Shown: positions 54,674 through 64,000 of the stretch, one piece after another
Layout of the letters: every line of letters starts with the position of its first letter
Position numbering within the stretch: the first letter of the stretch is position 1
Assembly: GCF_002920535.1 (NCBI RefSeq)
Contig: NZ_PQSS01000009.1
Location: forward strand, 62,001-126,000
Source of the DNA: Streptomyces sp. Ru71
GTDB lineage: Bacteria > Actinomycetota > Actinomycetes > Streptomycetales > Streptomycetaceae
Direction of reading: 5' to 3'
DNA length: 64,000 nt
The notes under the pieces: generated by a model
What the model saw: only the letters and a program-made list of their open reading frames with translations
Database searches by the model: none
Told to the model about the DNA's origin: nothing
Program-made: the position numbers and the translations under genes

Positions 54674-54807
54674 CCCGCTCTCTGCTCCTCAGTGCCCCAT
54701 GGGCCGCCCCCGGTCGGCGGTCCTGGATCTCTACTGCAACTCCTTCGCCCACTGCACCGGTCTGCCTTGGGCAGTACTGCGGATACTTCCCCTATACCCC
54801 GCCCAGA

Positions 54808-54828
54808 CTTGACAAGGCAAGACTCAAG
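54808..54828. promoter_or_regulatory. HAIR-like box 3 (HspR site candidate)
   Basis: CTTGACA-N7-ACTCAAG: a perfect right arm and 5 of 7 left-arm matches. It lies 69 nt before the J-like gene that opens the dnaK operon. Confidence 0.7.
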
Positions 54829-54897
54829 TTTTACCCCATAGAGGTAGGCAAGATGGCATGAAAACGCAGATCAGCACAGGCGAGGAGGTGGCCGGAC

Positions 54898-55272
54898 GTG
54901 CGGGTGCGCGAGCAGGAATCGGACCTGTACGCGGTGCTGGGGGTGCAGCCTTCGGCAACGGCCGAGAAGATCACCTCAGCCTTCCGCGCCCGGGTGCGGG
55001 AACTACGCCCCGACACCCGCGTGGACGCTGACACCGCCGCACGGTTCGGGCAGGTGCAGGCGGCGTACGCGACGCTGCGTGATCCGGTCCTGCGGGCGGC
55101 CTACGACCAGCGACTCGACCAGCGACTCGACGAGCGCACGCTGCCGGCGTCCGATCGAGGAGCGGCCCCTACCGCGCTCGCGCGGCCCGCGCGGCCGTAC
55201 GCCGTACTCGGGGACGTCTGGCGTGACCCGCCGCTGCGGGCGGGGCCGGTCCGGTGGATTCCCGGCCGGTGA
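54898..55272 (+). CDS. J-domain-like protein with RPD in place of HPD
   Basis: 124 residues from the GTG at 54898 (GAGGAGG). Residues ~8-68 follow the J-domain helices (DLYAVLGVQPSATAEKITSA, FGQVQAAYATLRDPVLRAAYD), but the catalytic tripeptide HPD is RPD (37-39). The HPD His is needed to stimulate DnaK ATPase, so the protein may bind but not activate DnaK. There is no Gly/Phe or zinc region. A short duplication gives RLDQRLDER. It precedes dnaK by 39 nt. Confidence 0.75.
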   Translation: MRVREQESDLYAVLGVQPSATAEKITSAFRARVRELRPDTRVDADTAARFGQVQAAYATLRDPVLRAAYDQRLDQRLDERTLPASDRGAAPTALARPARPYAVLGDVWRDPPLRAGPVRWIPGR

Positions 55273-55311
55273 GACGAAGAACGAGGTGAGGACGAGGAAG
55301 GAGGAGCACAG

Positions 55312-57174
<1,863 letters not shown>

Positions 57175-57176
57175 CG

Positions 57177-57722
57177 ATGACCAGGAGCGGTCCGCAGAGC
57201 ACCGAACTGGACACGCTGCGGCGCCTGGTTCAGGAGCGGACCGCCGACCTGCAGCGGATCAAGGCCGAGTACGACAACTACCGCAAGCGGGTGCGGCGGG
57301 ACCGCCTGGCCGTGCGGGAGATCGCCGCGGCCAACGTGCTCAAGGCGCTGCTGCCCGTGCTGGACGCCGTCGACCGGGCGCTGGCGCACGAGCCACTCAC
57401 GCCCGGTCTCAAAGACATCGCCGACAGCCTCAAGGAGCAGCTCGGCTCGCTGGGCGTCACGTCGTTCGGCGAGGTGGGCGATCCGTTCGATCCCGCCTGC
57501 CACGACGCCCTGACGCACCGCATCGACCCCGAGTCGGAACGCCTGGTGTGCTCGCAGATCCTGCGGCCCGGCTACCGGCTGGGCGAGAACCTGCTCCGCC
57601 CGGCCACCGTCGAGGTCACCGGGCCGGCCCCGCCCGCGAAGAACGCACCGGGGCCCGAGTGCGGCGTCCGGGGTGCATCCGCCCGCGCGGACAAGCCGCC
57701 CCTGCCTGTCGCGCCGACCTGA
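57177..57722 (+). CDS. grpE: GrpE nucleotide exchange factor
   Basis: 181 residues, 2 nt after dnaK. A long N-terminal coiled coil (QERTADLQRIKAEYDNYRKR) leads into the GrpE core (VLPVLDAVDRAL, GVTSFGEVGDPFDPACHDAL) and a Pro/Ala-rich tail. It resets DnaK by releasing ADP. Shorter at the N-terminus than housekeeping Streptomyces GrpE, which again marks an accessory set. Confidence 0.95.
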   Translation: MTRSGPQSTELDTLRRLVQERTADLQRIKAEYDNYRKRVRRDRLAVREIAAANVLKALLPVLDAVDRALAHEPLTPGLKDIADSLKEQLGSLGVTSFGEVGDPFDPACHDALTHRIDPESERLVCSQILRPGYRLGENLLRPATVEVTGPAPPAKNAPGPECGVRGASARADKPPLPVAPT

Positions 57723-57805
57723 AACGCCTGCCCCTACCTGGGTACCGGAGAAGGGGCATCGCATTCGATGCCCCGAGAATCACTGGCAAGCGGAGGTGAC
57801 GAACG

Positions 57806-58198
57806 ATGCAGCACCACGAGTTCCTCGCTCGTGTACGCGAGCTCGGCGAATACGCAAGCCAGGACGAAGCCGCGAAGGTCACCGACGCGGTGCTGAGCGT
57901 GCTCGCCCAGCGCATCAGCCCGGGTGAGGTCGACGACCTCGCCTCCCAGCTGCCCGGACCGCTCGGCCAGGCACTGGCCGCGGCCAAGCAGGCGCAGGCC
58001 GAGAGCTTTGGGATCGCGGAGTTCTACCGCAGGGTCGCGGAGCGCACCGGCGCCCGGCCGCGCACCGCGGAGTGGGACGCCAGCGCGGTCCTGACCACAC
58101 TGGCCGCCGCCGTCTCCGGCGGCGAGCTGAACCAGATCCTCAGCCAGCTCCCCTCCGGCTACGCCGTCCTGTTCGGCAAAGCCGACCTGGCCAGCTGA
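57806..58198 (+). CDS. DUF2267 protein
   Basis: 130 residues with two DUF2267 repeats: HHEFLARVRELGEYASQDEA then AQRISPGEVDDLASQLP, and FYRRVAERTGA then AVSGGELNQILSQLP. This helical family is common in stress-induced actinobacterial loci; function unknown. The ATG has a GGAGG site. A GGGTAC at 57739 lacks a matching -35, so I do not call a SigB promoter. Confidence 0.85.
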   Translation: MQHHEFLARVRELGEYASQDEAAKVTDAVLSVLAQRISPGEVDDLASQLPGPLGQALAAAKQAQAESFGIAEFYRRVAERTGARPRTAEWDASAVLTTLAAAVSGGELNQILSQLPSGYAVLFGKADLAS

Positions 58199-58256
58199 TA
58201 CCAGGACCCGTCGGCACCCCGAGTAGGCTTCGCCAAGGTTTGACAACAACGCTCTG

Positions 58257-59000
58257 TCAATACCGCTGCGCGTACTGGGTCGGTGGCTCGCCGAAGATGC
58301 TCTTGAAGTCGCGGATGAAGTGGCCCTGGTCGGCGTAGCCGAGGTCCGCCGCCAGCGTGGCCCAGTCGATCGTCCCGCCGGCGGCCATGCGTGCGGTCAC
58401 CTCGTGCAGGCGGTAGCGGCGGATCACCCACTTGGGCCCGATTCCGACGTACTCCGCGAAGAGTCGTTGCAGCCCTCGAATGCTCAGCCCCAACTCGCTG
58501 GCGAGTTGTTCGACCCGGGTCACGGCCTTGTCCTGAGCGATCAGCTCGACCGCGGCCACCGCCTGGCGCACCCGGGGGTCGCCGTCCGGCAGGTGTTTCA
58601 GCAGGAACGCATCCATGGTCGGCACGTCGAGCGTCGTGGGCAGGTCCGGGCCGAACACCTCGGTCGCCGAGATGACGCGGTCGGTGATCGTCGAGACGGA
58701 GGCATCGAGGAACGGCCGGAAGCAGCCCGGCCGGAACGCGACGCCGAAGACGTGGTCGCGGCCTTCGAGGACCTTGACCTGGTATCCGCTGCACACGCCG
58801 CTGACGTCAGCGCGGCCGCCGCCGAACGACAGGTGCACATTCGGGTACGGCACGATCTTTTGCCGGTAGGGCTCGGGGTAGTCCCAGCGAACCTCCCAGT
58901 ACCGCTCCACCCACGGCGCGAGCGCCGGCGACGGACTGTGGAACGCGTGGCGTTGATACCTGCTCCACGCACTCCGCAGCTCACGAACGTCCCGCCCCAT
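58257..59000 (-). CDS. AraC-family regulator (DUF6597-type N-terminus)
   Basis: 247 residues. The N-terminal ~120 have the LAPWVERYWEVRWDYP and VPYPNVHLSFGG pattern; the C-terminal half has two HTH units (RVEQLASELGLSIRGLQRLF and DWATLAADLGYADQGHFIRD). Divergent from the TIGR03086-like gene across 63 nt, which it probably controls. Confidence 0.92.
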   Translation of the reverse strand: MGRDVRELRSAWSRYQRHAFHSPSPALAPWVERYWEVRWDYPEPYRQKIVPYPNVHLSFGGGRADVSGVCSGYQVKVLEGRDHVFGVAFRPGCFRPFLDASVSTITDRVISATEVFGPDLPTTLDVPTMDAFLLKHLPDGDPRVRQAVAAVELIAQDKAVTRVEQLASELGLSIRGLQRLFAEYVGIGPKWVIRRYRLHEVTARMAAGGTIDWATLAADLGYADQGHFIRDFKSIFGEPPTQYAQRY

Positions 59001-59063
59001 ACGGCAGAGTGTATGTCGCCTTTGTTCAATACCCCTCAGCCCACAGCGCCTAGCGTCGCCGCC

Positions 59064-59633
59064 ATGTCTCATCTTTCCAACGCGGCCGAGGCCATGGCCG
59101 CAGTCACCCGCACCATCACCGACGACCAGCTCGCCAACAAGACTCCGTGCACGGAGTATGACGTGCGGGCACTGGTCAACCACCTCCTGTTCTGGGGCCC
59201 GTCGCTCGCCGGCGCCGGCCGCAAGGAGTCCGTTCCGCAGCCGGCGGCCGCCGAGTCCGATGTGGACCTGACGGGCGGCGACTGGCGCGGCCGTCTGCTC
59301 GCCCTGCTGAACGACATCACGTCGTCGTGGGCGCCGCCGAGCGCCTGGGAGGGCGAGACGAGCATGGGCACGCCGCACTCGCTGCCCGCGCCCGTCATGG
59401 GGGACATGATCGTGAGCGAGCTGGCCGTGCACGGCTGGGACCTGGCGGTCGCGACCGGGCAGCGGCTGGAACTGCCCGCCGATCTGCTGGCGCATCTGCA
59501 CGACACGATGCTCGTCGGCGTGGAACAGGGGCGGGAGATGGGCCTGTACGGACCAGAGGTCGCCGTGCCGGCCGACGCTCCCATCTTGGACCGCATCATC
59601 GGCCTGACCGGCCGTGATCCCGCCTGGGCGTAG
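59064..59633 (+). CDS. TIGR03086/DinB-like mycothiol-dependent type protein
   Basis: 189 residues. The helical bundle of the MDMPI/TIGR03086 group is seen: MTRTITDDQLANKTPCTEYDV-like start (actual VTRTITDDQLANKTPC), ALVNHLLFWG, SELAVHGWDLAVATG with the metal His, and a C-terminal GREMGLYGPEV. Family members use mycothiol or act as unknown isomerases. It is the likely target of the divergent AraC. Confidence 0.85.
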   Translation: MSHLSNAAEAMAAVTRTITDDQLANKTPCTEYDVRALVNHLLFWGPSLAGAGRKESVPQPAAAESDVDLTGGDWRGRLLALLNDITSSWAPPSAWEGETSMGTPHSLPAPVMGDMIVSELAVHGWDLAVATGQRLELPADLLAHLHDTMLVGVEQGREMGLYGPEVAVPADAPILDRIIGLTGRDPAWA

Positions 59634-59654
59634 CCTCGGCTCCGGCCGTGAGGC

Positions 59655-59683
59655 GGGGACGGCACCTGGTGTTGACCGTCCCC
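59655..59683. terminator. Hairpin between convergent genes
   Basis: An 8-bp stem GGGGACGG/CCGTCCCC with a 13-nt loop, 22 nt after the TIGR03086-type stop and 70 nt from the DHFR-like stop. Confidence 0.5.
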
Positions 59684-59752
59684 CTTCAGGTCTTGCTTCA
59701 CGCCCGCCGGCGCCGGCCTGGCGGCCGTCCAAACCGGCGGACGAGCGCGTGG

Positions 59753-60358
59753 TCACTCAGGGACGCCGAGCGGGGGGTGCTCCAGCACGCGGGGCTTGTA
59801 CTCGACCAGCTGGATACGGCCGTCGAAGGTGCGGTGGTCGATCATCTCAAGGGCAACGTCCGGATAGCCGTCGTAGATGCGTTCCTCACCCGTGGCCCCG
59901 GTGATCACCGGGAACATCACGACCCGGAAGCGGTCGACGAGTCCGGCTCGCAGCAAGGACCGGCACAGGCTGAGGCTGCCGATCGTGCTGAGGAGCCCCG
60001 AGCCACTCGACTTCATGGCGCGGACCGCCTCGACGGCATCATCGCGGACCAGCGTGGAGTTGGCCCACTTCAGTGGCTCCTGGAGTGAGGAGGAGAACAC
60101 CACCTTGGACGCTCGCGTGAGCTCGTCGACGGACGCCTCTTCTTCGGGCCTGAATTCGTCCTGACCCTTCGGGACCTCGCCTGCGGCGAAGCCCGACATC
60201 AGGCGGTAGGTGTTTGCTCCCATCAAGTAGGTGGCCTTGGGCTGCTCACCGAGCCACGCGAGGTAGTCCGGGCCCTCAAGGCCCCAGAACCCGGGCCATC
60301 CCTCCCCCGACGCATAACCGTCGAGGGAAGTGATGAAGTCGACGAGAAGCTCCGACAT
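59753..60358 (-). CDS. Dihydrofolate reductase/RibD-C family protein
   Basis: 201 residues of the RibD C-terminal/DHFR-like fold: ITSLDGYASGEG, YLMGANTYRLM, SKVVFSSSLQEP and the nucleotide site GSGLLSTIGSLSLCRSLL, ending FPVITGATGEERIYDG. Most such stand-alone proteins reduce unknown pteridine- or pyrimidine-like substrates with NAD(P)H. Stand-alone gene. Confidence 0.88.
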   Translation of the reverse strand: MSELLVDFITSLDGYASGEGWPGFWGLEGPDYLAWLGEQPKATYLMGANTYRLMSGFAAGEVPKGQDEFRPEEEASVDELTRASKVVFSSSLQEPLKWANSTLVRDDAVEAVRAMKSSGSGLLSTIGSLSLCRSLLRAGLVDRFRVVMFPVITGATGEERIYDGYPDVALEMIDHRTFDGRIQLVEYKPRVLEHPPLGVPE

Positions 60359-60416
60359 GGCGGTCCCCTTCCTGAGACGTCACAAACTTGGACCGGCCAC
60401 GAGACACAAACTCATC

Positions 60417-60660
60417 GGCCGCGCTGTGGAGTGAGCAGAGCCAGGTGGACCAGGGCGTCGGTGTTCCCGTGGGCGGCGGCCTGCCATAGAAAGGCGTTCG
60501 GCCCCCTCCCCGTCCCCGCCCGCCACAACGCCAAGCTGATCAGGGTCTCGGTGTCGCCGTGGTCGACGGCGCGGTGGCGGAGAGGCGGTGTCGCCGTGGT
60601 CGACGGCGCGGTGGCGGAGAGGCCGCGGCGGGGGCTGTGGCCGGGGAAGAGGCACGTGGC
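60417..60660 (-). pseudogene. Remnant of a repeat protein (Sel1/TPR-like)
   Basis: The minus strand reads DHGDTETLISLALWRAGTGR and AAAHGNTDALVHLALL, two copies of an ~33-residue helical repeat found in large streptomycete repeat proteins. Upstream, frames break. No other gene is clear from 60359 to 60961. Confidence 0.5.
60550..60623. repeat. Two perfect tandem copies of a 37-bp unit
   Basis: Positions 60550-60586 and 60587-60623 are identical. 37 is not a multiple of 3, so the duplication itself shifts the frame of the repeat-protein remnant and may be what inactivated it. Confidence 0.9.
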
Positions 60661-60961
60661 ATGGACGCACGGGCATGACGCAGTTCTACGTTGGCCTCCA
60701 CGGTCCCGGTTTGGGCGGCGGGCCGCTGCGTCCGCGTCTTCGGCCTCGGGTCCGGGCCACCTCGGCGGCTGCGGGTGCCGCGGCCTCCCGCCGCGCGGCC
60801 GTCATCGTCGTCTCGGCGGTCCGCTCCGCTTCCAGGGGCGGCCGTTTCAGTGGATCACGTTCGTTGCCACGGGCATGGCGGCAGCGGAGCATCGGCTGAG
60901 CGACGCATGACTCACGCTGTTGCGTAGTGGGAGAGCGAGGGCTCCAAGCGGCGGAGCCCTG

Positions 60962-61045
60962 GGCAAGCGACTGTTCCAGGTCAGCGACCCCAACGGAGTG
61001 ATCGTCCAGTTCGTCGAATGGGCCACCGACACGGGACGCCACTGA
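60962..61045 (+). pseudogene. VOC/glyoxalase C-terminal fragment
   Basis: LFQVSDPNGVIVQFVEWA followed by TDTGRH and a stop matches the end of a VOC-superfamily domain (metal Glu in VEW). No upstream half is present. Confidence 0.6.
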
Positions 61046-61167
61046 CCTCACCCCACCGCAATGTCGGCCACCGGACCGAGGACGGGCCCTGCACCCGGCC
61101 GCGCGACACCCTCAGTGGGACGGCACCGATCGTCGCCGACGGGAGTAAGGGTGTGGGTCGATCTTTG

Positions 61168-61191
61168 GTGTAACCCGGTGACCTGGGGTAC
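61168..61191 (+). promoter_or_regulatory. SigB-type promoter before the PAP2 gene
   Basis: GTGT-N14-GGGTAC matches the Streptomyces SigB-type consensus GNNT-N14/16-GGGTAC/T. The last base is 9 nt before the GTG start, so the transcript should be leaderless. Confidence 0.65.
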
Positions 61192-61200
61192 CGGCAGTGC

Positions 61201-61758
61201 GTGAGGTTGTTGGACGGAGTACGTGAGGCCGACCGGCTGCTGACCAAAGGGGCGGCTTCCCGCATCCCCTCCAGGGTGGCGAAGGGGTTGTCGGTGGTCG
61301 AGGAGGCTGCAGAGGGCACGAAACTGTGGTGCGGCGCGGCCGGGGTGATGACGTGGCTGGGCGGCTGGCGAGGTCGCAGAGCGGCAGCCGCAGGCGTGGC
61401 GGCTGTCGTGGTGGCGCAGCTCGTCTCCAACGGCGTGTGCAAGCAGGCGGCCGACCGGCGCCGGCCGCCCAAGGACTGGATTCCGCACGATGAGGTCGAG
61501 GACCGCCCGGACTCCTCTTCCTTCCCTTCCGGGCATACGGCGGCCGCCGTGGCGTTCACCGCGGCCGTCGCACCGGCGTGGCCGCTGGCCGGCGCGCTGT
61601 GCGCAGTGCCGACGGCCGCGGTCGCGATCGAGCGGGTGCAGAGTGGGGCTCACTACCCCAGCGACGTCGCTGCGGGCGCCGTCATCGGCCTGGCCGCCGC
61701 CGGGCTCACGCGCCGCGCTCCGCGCCTGCTGCGCCACCGGCTCATCGGCCGTAGTTGA
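61201..61758 (+). CDS. PAP2-family phosphatase
   Basis: 185 residues. The three acid-phosphatase motifs are KQAADRRRPPKDW, PSGHT and SGAHYPSDVAAG with the preceding Arg in IERVQ. Two to three hydrophobic stretches flank them (GVAAVVVAQLV, AGAVIGLAAAGL). It probably dephosphorylates a lipid phosphate at the membrane. No ribosome binding site precedes the GTG; together with the SigB-type promoter this indicates a leaderless stress transcript. Confidence 0.88.
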   Translation: MRLLDGVREADRLLTKGAASRIPSRVAKGLSVVEEAAEGTKLWCGAAGVMTWLGGWRGRRAAAAGVAAVVVAQLVSNGVCKQAADRRRPPKDWIPHDEVEDRPDSSSFPSGHTAAAVAFTAAVAPAWPLAGALCAVPTAAVAIERVQSGAHYPSDVAAGAVIGLAAAGLTRRAPRLLRHRLIGRS

Positions 61759-62320
61759 CGACGCGCTATCTCGGGGCCTGTCGGGGGCTGATCGCGTGAC
61801 GCAAGGGGCATCGGCCGTGCCGGCGGACCCGTGCCCGCACCGGCGTGGCGGTGAGGCTACGCGGGTGCCCGGTATCAGGCTGCGGGCGAGCGGCGGCAGA
61901 TGGCCCCGGCTCTTTCATTTTCCCCGGCCAAGGACTGGGGGGCTTCGTGTGCCGGTGTCCCATCGCCTCCCCCGCAGGGCCTGCTCGCCTGGGGAAGACC
62001 GTGCCAACCGGTCGAGCGGCACTTGAACGCGGGTGCGAGCGACGGTGGGGCGGGCGTGCGGTGACATGGGGGGTAATTACCTTGCTCCCGCGCTCGATTC
62101 GAGGAGCCGGCTCGCCGAGGTTGTACGGCCACGTGCGAGCGCGCGACCGTTCAGGTCACCGCCGGCCCGCTGCGCACGAGCGGCCGGTTCCGCCCGGTCC
62201 CCGGCGGTCCTCAAGGCGTGTCCTGCACTGGCCTGTTCGGGGTACCCGCGTGATCACGTCGATGGCGTCCTCGTGGCGTTGTCGGGCCGCGGAAGAAGCG
62301 AGTGATGGGAGGTGAGCGCC
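61759..62320. other. Intergenic region before the holin-like operon
   Basis: 562 nt with no recognisable gene. A GGGTAC at 62240 resembles a SigB -10 but the nearest GNNT is 18 nt away, too far for the consensus. It presumably holds the promoter of the stress operon. Confidence 0.4.
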
Positions 62321-62758
62321 GTGTCGCACATACCGCCGTCGTACGCCGACGGTGTCCACGGCAGCCGGGGCTCGGGCAGTGAGCCGGTGAGTGAGCTGGT
62401 TCAGCGCGCCTCGCAGCAGCTGACCGAGCTGGTGCGCGGCGAGATGAAGCTGGCGCAGGCAGAGATGAAGGAGAAAGGCGAGCGCTACGGCAAGGGCGGT
62501 GGCCTGTTCGGCGGCGCCGGAGTCGTGGGTTTCTTGATGCTGCAGGCGTTGGTCGCCACGGCGATCGCGGCTTTGGCAGTGCCGCTGCCAGTGTGGGCGG
62601 CCGCACTGATCGTGACCGCAGCGCTCGGTGTCATCACCGCGGTGATGGCGCTGATGGGCAGGAAGCAGGTCGGCCAGGCTACGCCGCCGGCCCCGCAGCA
62701 GACCATCGACAGCGTCAAGGCCGACGTGGCCGAGATCAAGGAGAGTGCCAAGCGATGA
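62321..62758 (+). CDS. Phage-holin-like (DUF1469/YqjE-type) membrane protein
   Basis: 145 residues from the GTG at 62321, 8 nt after GGGAGG. An amphipathic N-terminal helix (SELVQRASQQLTELVRGEMK) is followed by two transmembrane helices (VVGFLMLQALVATAIAAL, PVWAAALIVTAALGVITAVM) and a short charged tail. The family is named for holins but in actinomycetes is chromosomal and stress-linked. It overlaps the next gene by 4 nt. Confidence 0.85.
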   Translation: MSHIPPSYADGVHGSRGSGSEPVSELVQRASQQLTELVRGEMKLAQAEMKEKGERYGKGGGLFGGAGVVGFLMLQALVATAIAALAVPLPVWAAALIVTAALGVITAVMALMGRKQVGQATPPAPQQTIDSVKADVAEIKESAKR

Positions 62759-63210
62759 CCCAGCAGCACAACGAGTCGAGCGCCTCTACGGCTCCCACCC
62801 CCGAGGAGTTGCGCGAGCAGGTCGAGCAGACCCGGCACGAACTGGGGCAGACGGTCGAGGCTCTGGCGGACAAGGCCGATATCAAGGCCCGCGTCCGCGA
62901 GAAGGCGACCGAGGTCAAGGAGCAGGCTGCCGTCAGGACGGGTGAGCTGAAGGTCAAGGCAGCCGATGTCGCACACGAGGTGCAGGACAAGCTGCCCGCT
63001 CCGGTCAAGGACAAGGCGGCCCGGGCCGCCGAGCAGGCGCGGATCGGGGCGGCGCGGGCCGGGCGGATCTGGCAGGACAAGGCCCCCGAGCCGGTGCGGG
63101 AGAAGACGGCACAGACCGCCCGGGCGGCCCGCGAGAACCGGAAGATGCTGCTGGCGATGGCAGCCGGCGCCGGTGTCGTGTGGCTGGCCTGCCGTCGCAA
63201 GAAGGGATGA
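62755..63210 (+). CDS. DUF3618 protein
   Basis: 151 residues. The N-terminal DUF3618 segment is TPEELREQVEQTRHELGQTV then EALADKADIKARVREK; a long Lys/Ala-rich amphipathic region follows, and one C-terminal transmembrane helix (MLLAMAAGAGVVWLACR). It likely lies on the inner membrane face with the holin-like partner. ATGA overlap upstream. Confidence 0.88.
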   Translation: MTQQHNESSASTAPTPEELREQVEQTRHELGQTVEALADKADIKARVREKATEVKEQAAVRTGELKVKAADVAHEVQDKLPAPVKDKAARAAEQARIGAARAGRIWQDKAPEPVREKTAQTARAARENRKMLLAMAAGAGVVWLACRRKKG

Positions 63211-63214
63211 ACCG

Positions 63215-63481
63215 GTGAAGGCCTCGAAGATCGCCTACAAGCCGGTCGGCCTGGCGCTGGGCGCCGTCAGCGGCATGCTGGCCGGAGCGCTGTTCAAGCA
63301 GGCATGAAAGATCGTCGGCCACGACGAGGACGCCCCTGACGCCACCGACGAAGAACGCACCTGGAGCGAGGTCCTCCTCGCGGCCACCTTGCAGGGCGCC
63401 ATGTTCGCCGGGGTCAAGGCCGCCGTCGACCGCGCCGGCGCCACAGCGACCCGCAGGATGACCGGCACCTGGCCCGGCTGA
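63215..63481 (+). pseudogene. DUF4235 gene with an in-frame TGA at a Trp codon
   Basis: The GTG at 63215 opens VKASKIAYKPVGLALGAVSG, MLAGALFKQA, then TGA (63305-63307), then KIVGHDEDAPDATDEERTW and on to a normal end TGTWPG with TGA at 63479. Both halves match DUF4235 and share one frame; family members have Trp at the interrupted site (ALFKQAWK). So a TGG-to-TGA change, or a sequencing error, truncates it to 30 residues. It is the third gene of the stress operon. Confidence 0.75.
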
Positions 63482-63496
63482 ACCCGCTACGGCCGA

Positions 63497-63533
63497 CAGG
63501 GGTGCCGGTAGATCTTGGCTACCGGCACCCCTG
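63497..63533 (+). terminator. Perfect 15-bp hairpin ending the stress operon
   Basis: CAGGGGTGCCGGTAG and its complement with a 7-nt loop, 15 nt after the DUF4235 stop. Confidence 0.85.
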
Positions 63534-64000
63534 CCCATCCCATACCTGCACGCAAAGATCGCCAGCCGTGTCCACTCCCCCGCAACACCTGGCCCGACCG
63601 CGACAGCGGTGCAGGGCACCGAGATGACACGCGGACCGCTACGACGCCGGCGCCTCACCAGCGCTGTTGCGTCTTAGCAGCCCGGTGACACAAGAGCGTG
63701 GCGCAAGAGGAGGCCCACGGTCGGCGCCTTCGCCGACTGGGAATATTCCGACGCCGAATGGCGCGTGGCGCTGGCATGGTGCGATCGTGGGCTTGAGCAG
63801 CGACCCGGGCATCCGGATGGCGTGCGTCTTCACCCGCGGGTGAGAGGCCGGCGCGGCGGCGGTCGTTCGGACACAGTGGGCGCACACACGTGCCGAAAGG
63901 TGGTGGGGCGTGATGGCAGTCGGTCGCGCTCGTCCGCGAGGTCTCCGACCCGTGAACTGTGATCAGTCACAACGCAACCTCCTCGTATCGAGGTGACGAT
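63534..64000. other. Terminal interval without a recognised gene
   Basis: 467 nt at the window edge. Short frames on both strands have no motif or ribosome binding site. A gene may start beyond the edge. Confidence 0.4.

Noticed and set aside
57730..57745. GGGTAC as a SigB promoter of the DUF2267 gene
   Set aside because: No GNNT element at 14-16 nt upstream.
62217..62245. SigB promoter of the holin-like operon
   Set aside because: GGGTAC is present but the nearest GTGT is 18 nt away, beyond the consensus spacing.

Overview
The window is a piece of a high-GC actinomycete chromosome, almost certainly Streptomyces. Third codon positions are strongly G/C-rich, GTG starts and leaderless genes are common, and many families are typical of the genus (SARP/BTAD regulator, ECF41 sigma factor, Lsr2- and Tpg-like fragments, DUF2267/DUF3618/DUF4235 proteins). 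There is no rRNA and no intact tRNA. All family names come from reading motifs and from memory; no database search was run.

Layout. (1) 1-9.6 kb: the 3' end of an RHS polymorphic toxin with a Hint domain and a 70-residue C-terminal module, then a HAD hydrolase, a DUF1963 protein, an alpha/beta hydrolase and a divergent SARP-type regulator. (2) 9.6-24.6 kb: a complete high-affinity (group 1h-like) [NiFe]-hydrogenase locus. The rightward arm holds a 501-aa unknown protein, hhyS, hhyL, a NifU-like protein, an accessory protein, two very small proteins and hypA. The convergent leftward arm holds hypX, a maturation protease, hypB, hypF, hypC, hypD and hypE, with an iron-permease-like membrane protein upstream. 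The arms meet at a perfect 19-bp hairpin. With hypX present, the cofactor could be built under full aeration. (3) 25-38 kb: small metabolic and regulator pairs, many divergent: SnoaL plus GAF/LuxR, NmrA-like, LysR with PrpF-like and DctA-like genes, an F420/NADP-type oxidoreductase with HxlR, a serpin, a quinone reductase with AraC, and a vestigial CRISPR-like repeat pair. (4) 38-46 kb: a gene graveyard with pieces of several transposases, a frameshifted Tpg terminal-protein fragment, a frameshifted Lsr2-like gene, plasmid/ICE-type remnants and half a tRNA. It also contains an intact leftward pair, a four-helix membrane protein and an HNH nuclease carrying a helicase motif I. (5) 44.8-50.6 kb: Sua5, an NDH-2-like flavoprotein with an ECF41 sigma factor and a matching promoter, and a MerR regulator facing a typical 19-bp-spacer MerR promoter. 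(6) 51-58 kb: an accessory heat-shock island with two Hsp20 genes, small zinc-ribbon proteins, a STAS protein, a J-like protein, dnaK, grpE and DUF2267. Three HAIR-like (HspR) boxes with identical 7-nt spacing precede its transcription units, but no hspR is present. (7) 58-64 kb: AraC with a mycothiol-type enzyme, a DHFR-like protein, a PAP2 phosphatase behind a SigB-type promoter, and a holin-like/DUF3618/DUF4235 stress operon whose last gene has an in-frame TGA.

How it fits together. The intact parts suit a soil streptomycete persisting under starvation and stress: atmospheric-H2 oxidation, protein repair, redox enzymes and SigB/HspR-type control. Regions 3-4 look like a site of repeated insertion and decay of mobile and possibly linear-plasmid DNA.
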